Below, one piece after another: positions 61,542-64,000 of a stretch of 64,000 nucleotides of DNA. Numbering within the stretch: the stretch's first letter is position 1; the number at the start of each line of letters is the position of its first letter. The notes under the pieces were generated by a model. The model did not search any database. It saw nothing but the letters and a program-made list of their open reading frames with translations, and was not told the DNA's origin. The position numbers were made by a program, and so were the translations under genes. This DNA comes from Streptomyces griseocarneus (GTDB lineage Bacteria; Actinomycetota; Actinomycetes; Streptomycetales; Streptomycetaceae): positions 124,001 through 188,000 of the forward strand of contig NZ_BNBL01000004.1 in the NCBI RefSeq assembly GCF_014655595.1, written 5' to 3'.

Positions 61542-62407
61542 GACGACCCGTCCGGCGTCCCGGGCCCGTCGGCCGCCCGGGCCTCCTCGGCCCACCGGGC
61601 CGCCAGCGCGCCGGCCTCGCGGATCGCCGCCGCCACCGCCTCCGCTCCGCCGCCGCGCTGGGCGGCGACGTATCCGACGAGGAAGGTCGTCAGGGGCGCC
61701 GCGGGCCGCGCCACGCCGTGCGCGGCGTCGCGCGCGAGGTCGAGGAGTCCGGTCGTGTCGACGTCGAGTTCGATGCCCAGCTCGGCCTTGACCGCGGAGA
61801 TCCATTCATCCAGCACGCTCCTATCGTCCCTGATGCGTGCACGGGCCGTGCTGATGTCCTCCCAGGTGTCGCAGTCGAAGGAGGCGGTGGGGTGGTGGAC
61901 CCGGGTGAGCGACAGGTCGGCGGTGACCAGCCGCAGCGGGAGCCCGGCGAGCGTTCCGTGCTCGGCCGCGAGCAGGGCGAGCTCGCGGCGCAGCGACTCC
62001 GTGCGGTAGGCGGCCACCAGCGGCTGCTCCCGGCCGCCGGGGTCGGTGAGCACGGCGCCGTCGGCGGCCGCGGCCCCGTCCAGTGCCTCGTGCAGCGCCC
62101 GTACGGCCGCCGGTGCCAGGAACGGCAGGTCCGCCGAGAGGACGAGCACCCGCTCGGCCGTGACCCGGCGCAGGCCGGCGTCCAGCCCCGCGAGGGGGCC
62201 GCCGCCCGGGGGCTCCTCGCGGGCCCAGGTCACCGGTCGGGCCGTGGCGCGCCGTGGCCCGACCACCACCGTGCTCCCGGCGTCGCCGCAGGCGCCCAGG
62301 ACCCGGTCCAGGAGCGTCCGGCCCCCGACCCGCAGCCCGGGCTTGTCCGCCCCGCCCAGCCGCCGTGCGGCGCCTCCGGCGAGCACTACCGCGTCGTAAA
62401 CCGTCAT
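61538..62407 (-). CDS. MobA-like nucleotidyltransferase fused to DUF6457
   Basis: The product has 289 residues. The N-terminal MobA-like domain shows the signature LAGGAARRLGGADKPGLRVGG (read as LAGGAARRLGG and KPGLRVGG), then EEPPGGGPLAGLDAGL and LSADLPFL. It would attach GMP or a similar nucleotide to molybdopterin. From about residue 198 a DUF6457 domain follows (LDEWISAVKAELGIELDVDT). It is coupled to moeA by an ATGA overlap, supporting a molybdenum cofactor role. Confidence 0.85.
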   Translation of the reverse strand: MTVYDAVVLAGGAARRLGGADKPGLRVGGRTLLDRVLGACGDAGSTVVVGPRRATARPVTWAREEPPGGGPLAGLDAGLRRVTAERVLVLSADLPFLAPAAVRALHEALDGAAAADGAVLTDPGGREQPLVAAYRTESLRRELALLAAEHGTLAGLPLRLVTADLSLTRVHHPTASFDCDTWEDISTARARIRDDRSVLDEWISAVKAELGIELDVDTTGLLDLARDAAHGVARPAAPLTTFLVGYVAAQRGGGAEAVAAAIREAGALAARWAEEARAADGPGTPDGSS

Positions 62408-62492
62408 CCGTCGAGTATGGCCAGGCGTACGGGCACGGTGGGCGGACGGCCGGCGGGTCCGGCGCCGGGGCCGCCGCCGCTGCCGCTGCCGC

Positions 62493-63845
62493 TCAGACGG
62501 TCCGCAGGAGCACCGCCGGCTGCTCGACGCAGTCGGCGACGTACCGCAGGAACCCTCCCGCCGTTCCGCCGTCGCACACCCGGTGGTCGAAGGTGAACGA
62601 CAGCTGGACCACCTGTCGTATCGCCAACTCCCCGTCGTGCACCCACGGCTTGGGGGCTATCCGGCCGACGCCGAGCATGGCCGCTTCCGGGTGGTTGATG
62701 ATGGGCGTGGAGCCGTCGACGCCGAACACCCCGTAGTTGTTCAGGGTGAACGTGCCGCCGGTCAGCTCGGCCGGGCTGAGCTTGCCCGCCCGCGCGGCCT
62801 CGGTGAGCCGGGCCATCTCGACCGACAGCTCGACCGCGTTGCGCGCGTGCGCGTCCCGGACGACCGGCACGACCAGGCCGCGGTCGGTCTGCGCCGCGAA
62901 CCCCAGGTGGACGTCGGGCAGCCGGACGATCTCCTGGGCGTCGACGTCGACGGTCGCGTTGAGCTCGGGGTACTTCGCGAGGGCCGCCGTGCAGATCCGC
63001 GCCAGGAGTGCCAGCAGGGACACCTTGGCCCCTCCGGAGGCGTTCATCGCGTGGCGGGCCGCCATCAGCTCCGTGGCGTCCGCGTCCACCCAGCACGTCG
63101 CGTCCGGGATCTCCCGGCGGCTGCGGCTCAGCTTCTCCGCGGCGACGCCGCGCGCTCCGCGCAGCGGCACGCGCAGTCCGTCGGCCGTCCGGCGGCCCGC
63201 GGCGACGCGGCGGCCGGACCGGGCTCCCGGGCGGGCCGCGTGGCCGGCGGGCGCCGCCTGCGCCTCGCGCGGCGCCGGGGCCTCGGGCACCGTCTGTGCC
63301 GCTTGCGCCGCCCGGTCGACGTCGGCGCGCAGTATCAGCCCGTCCGGGCCGGTGCCGCGCACCTGGGCGAGGTCGACGCCGCGTTCGCGGGCGAGGCGCC
63401 GGACGAGCGGGGAGATGACCGCCAGGGCGGTGGGCGCGGGGTCCGGCTCGGCCGGGCGCCCGCCGCCCTGGCCCGTCGGCCGGACCCTGCGGCGACGCGC
63501 CGCGGGGGCCTGCGTGCCGTAGCCGACCAGCACATTGCCCGAGCCCTCGCCGTCGCTCCCGCTGCCGTCGGCGTCCCCGGCGGGCGGCCGGGGCGCCGGC
63601 TCGCCGACCGCGACCGTCAGCAGCGGTGCTCCGACGGGCAGTTCCGTCCCCTCGTCGCCGAAGCGGGCGGTGACCACTCCCCCGTAGGGGCAGGGGACCT
63701 CCACCATCGCCTTCGCCGTCTCGACCTCGACCACGGGCTGGTCGACGGCGACGACGTCGCCGACGTTCACCAGCCAGCGGACGACCTGTGCCTCCGTGAG
63801 TCCTTCACCCAGGTCGGGCAGCGTGAACTCGCGCACCACGGCCAT
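62493..63845 (-). CDS. bkdC: Second 2-oxoacid dehydrogenase E2 (acyltransferase)
   Basis: The product has 450 residues, paralogous to the E2 at 46117-47595. The lipoyl Lys is Lys45 in VETAKA. The peripheral-subunit-binding domain (SPLVRRLARERGVDLAQVRG, TGPDG) and catalytic HRVCDG (His421, Asp425) are present. Its ATG overlaps the stop of an upstream E1beta by one base (TGATG), so the second bkd set has the same gene order. The linkers are Ala/Arg-rich and differ from the first copy. Confidence 0.9.
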   Translation of the reverse strand: MAVVREFTLPDLGEGLTEAQVVRWLVNVGDVVAVDQPVVEVETAKAMVEVPCPYGGVVTARFGDEGTELPVGAPLLTVAVGEPAPRPPAGDADGSGSDGEGSGNVLVGYGTQAPAARRRRVRPTGQGGGRPAEPDPAPTALAVISPLVRRLARERGVDLAQVRGTGPDGLILRADVDRAAQAAQTVPEAPAPREAQAAPAGHAARPGARSGRRVAAGRRTADGLRVPLRGARGVAAEKLSRSRREIPDATCWVDADATELMAARHAMNASGGAKVSLLALLARICTAALAKYPELNATVDVDAQEIVRLPDVHLGFAAQTDRGLVVPVVRDAHARNAVELSVEMARLTEAARAGKLSPAELTGGTFTLNNYGVFGVDGSTPIINHPEAAMLGVGRIAPKPWVHDGELAIRQVVQLSFTFDHRVCDGGTAGGFLRYVADCVEQPAVLLRTV

Positions 63846-64000
63846 CAGCGCGCACCACTCTCATATTCGTCGACGGTCCATTCCGATTCCCACTGCAGGC
63901 GCGCCACCGCGTCCAGCACCCTGTCGACGCCGGGCAGATGGTGCTTCTCCAGCATGGGCGGCGGATACGGGATGTCCAGCCCCGCGACGCGCAGCACCGG
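63845..64000 (-). CDS. bkdB: Second E1 beta subunit, C-terminal end only (cut by window edge)
   Basis: The last 51 codons plus the stop are visible. They read PVLRVAGLDIPYPPPMLEKH, then HLPGVDRVLDAVARLQWESE and the end DEYESGAR. This aligns with the end of the E1beta at 47611 (RVGGYHAPYPPSRLEDEYLP, GLDRVLDSV). The gene continues beyond the right edge. It is coupled to the second E2. Confidence 0.88.
   Translation of the reverse strand, partial: PVLRVAGLDIPYPPPMLEKHHLPGVDRVLDAVARLQWESEWTVDEYESGAR

Noticed and set aside
1..64000. CRISPR arrays, tRNA and rRNA genes
   Set aside because: I saw no repeat-spacer pattern and no tRNA T-loop/CCA or rRNA sequence on reading. A tRNAscan-type search would be needed to exclude a tRNA fully.

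Overview
The window is high-GC DNA from an actinomycete, almost certainly a Streptomyces. It carries rodlins, an AfsA/ScbR-type gamma-butyrolactone locus, a mycothiol-dependent enzyme family, a bacterial proteasome activator, many GTG starts, and a conserved core running metG - aspS - acyl-CoA dehydrogenase - M18 aminopeptidase - bkd genes - Ser/Thr kinases. I saw no rRNA, tRNA or CRISPR array.

Region 1 (1-24.2 kb) is accessory in character. It opens with a multi-pass metalloprotease and small conserved proteins. A cold-shock module follows on the minus strand (csp, DEAD-box helicase, SCO5918-like protein) with a divergent MerR-like gene. Next is a compact peptide locus (8.4-12.4 kb): two paralogous 71-72 aa peptides share a nucleotide-identical leader segment but have diverged C-terminal halves. 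Downstream lie a PqqD-like/M50 membrane metalloprotease fusion and an exported Cys-containing protein, and an XRE regulator is divergent behind an inverted-repeat operator. This is the best candidate in the window for an undescribed RiPP-like system. Two tandem rodlin genes follow, then an HTH gene and a TetR gene. A complete-looking gamma-butyrolactone signalling locus comes next (ScbR-type receptor, SDR, HAD protein, AfsA homologue), then an exported esterase, a carotenoid oxygenase and a TerY-like VWA protein.

Region 2 (24.2-46 kb) is mostly housekeeping: metG, aspS, a SpoIIE-type phosphatase, a pirin lacking its metal-binding segment, an exported trypsin-like protease, an acyl-CoA dehydrogenase, an M18 aminopeptidase, a lipoprotein and a thioredoxin/NHL protein. 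A decayed serine integrase sits between the thioredoxin/NHL gene and a nitrilase. It is followed by a mycothiol-dependent enzyme, a GntR/MFS pair and an MmyB-like XRE regulator with a perfect palindrome at its promoter.

Region 3 (46-64 kb) holds a complete E1alpha-E1beta-E2 operon of a branched-chain 2-oxoacid dehydrogenase and, at the right edge, a second E2 plus the end of a second E1beta. Between them are a NarL-type response regulator, a PNPOx-like protein behind a DosR-like box, an aminoglycoside-phosphotransferase-like kinase, two divergent Ser/Thr kinases, the proteasome activator Bpa, a quinone oxidoreductase, a TrkA-type K+ channel and a translationally coupled MobA-like/MoeA/K+ channel set.

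Start sites were chosen from ribosome-binding sites, overlaps with neighbours and family N-termini. No database search was possible, so all family assignments come from recognising motifs.
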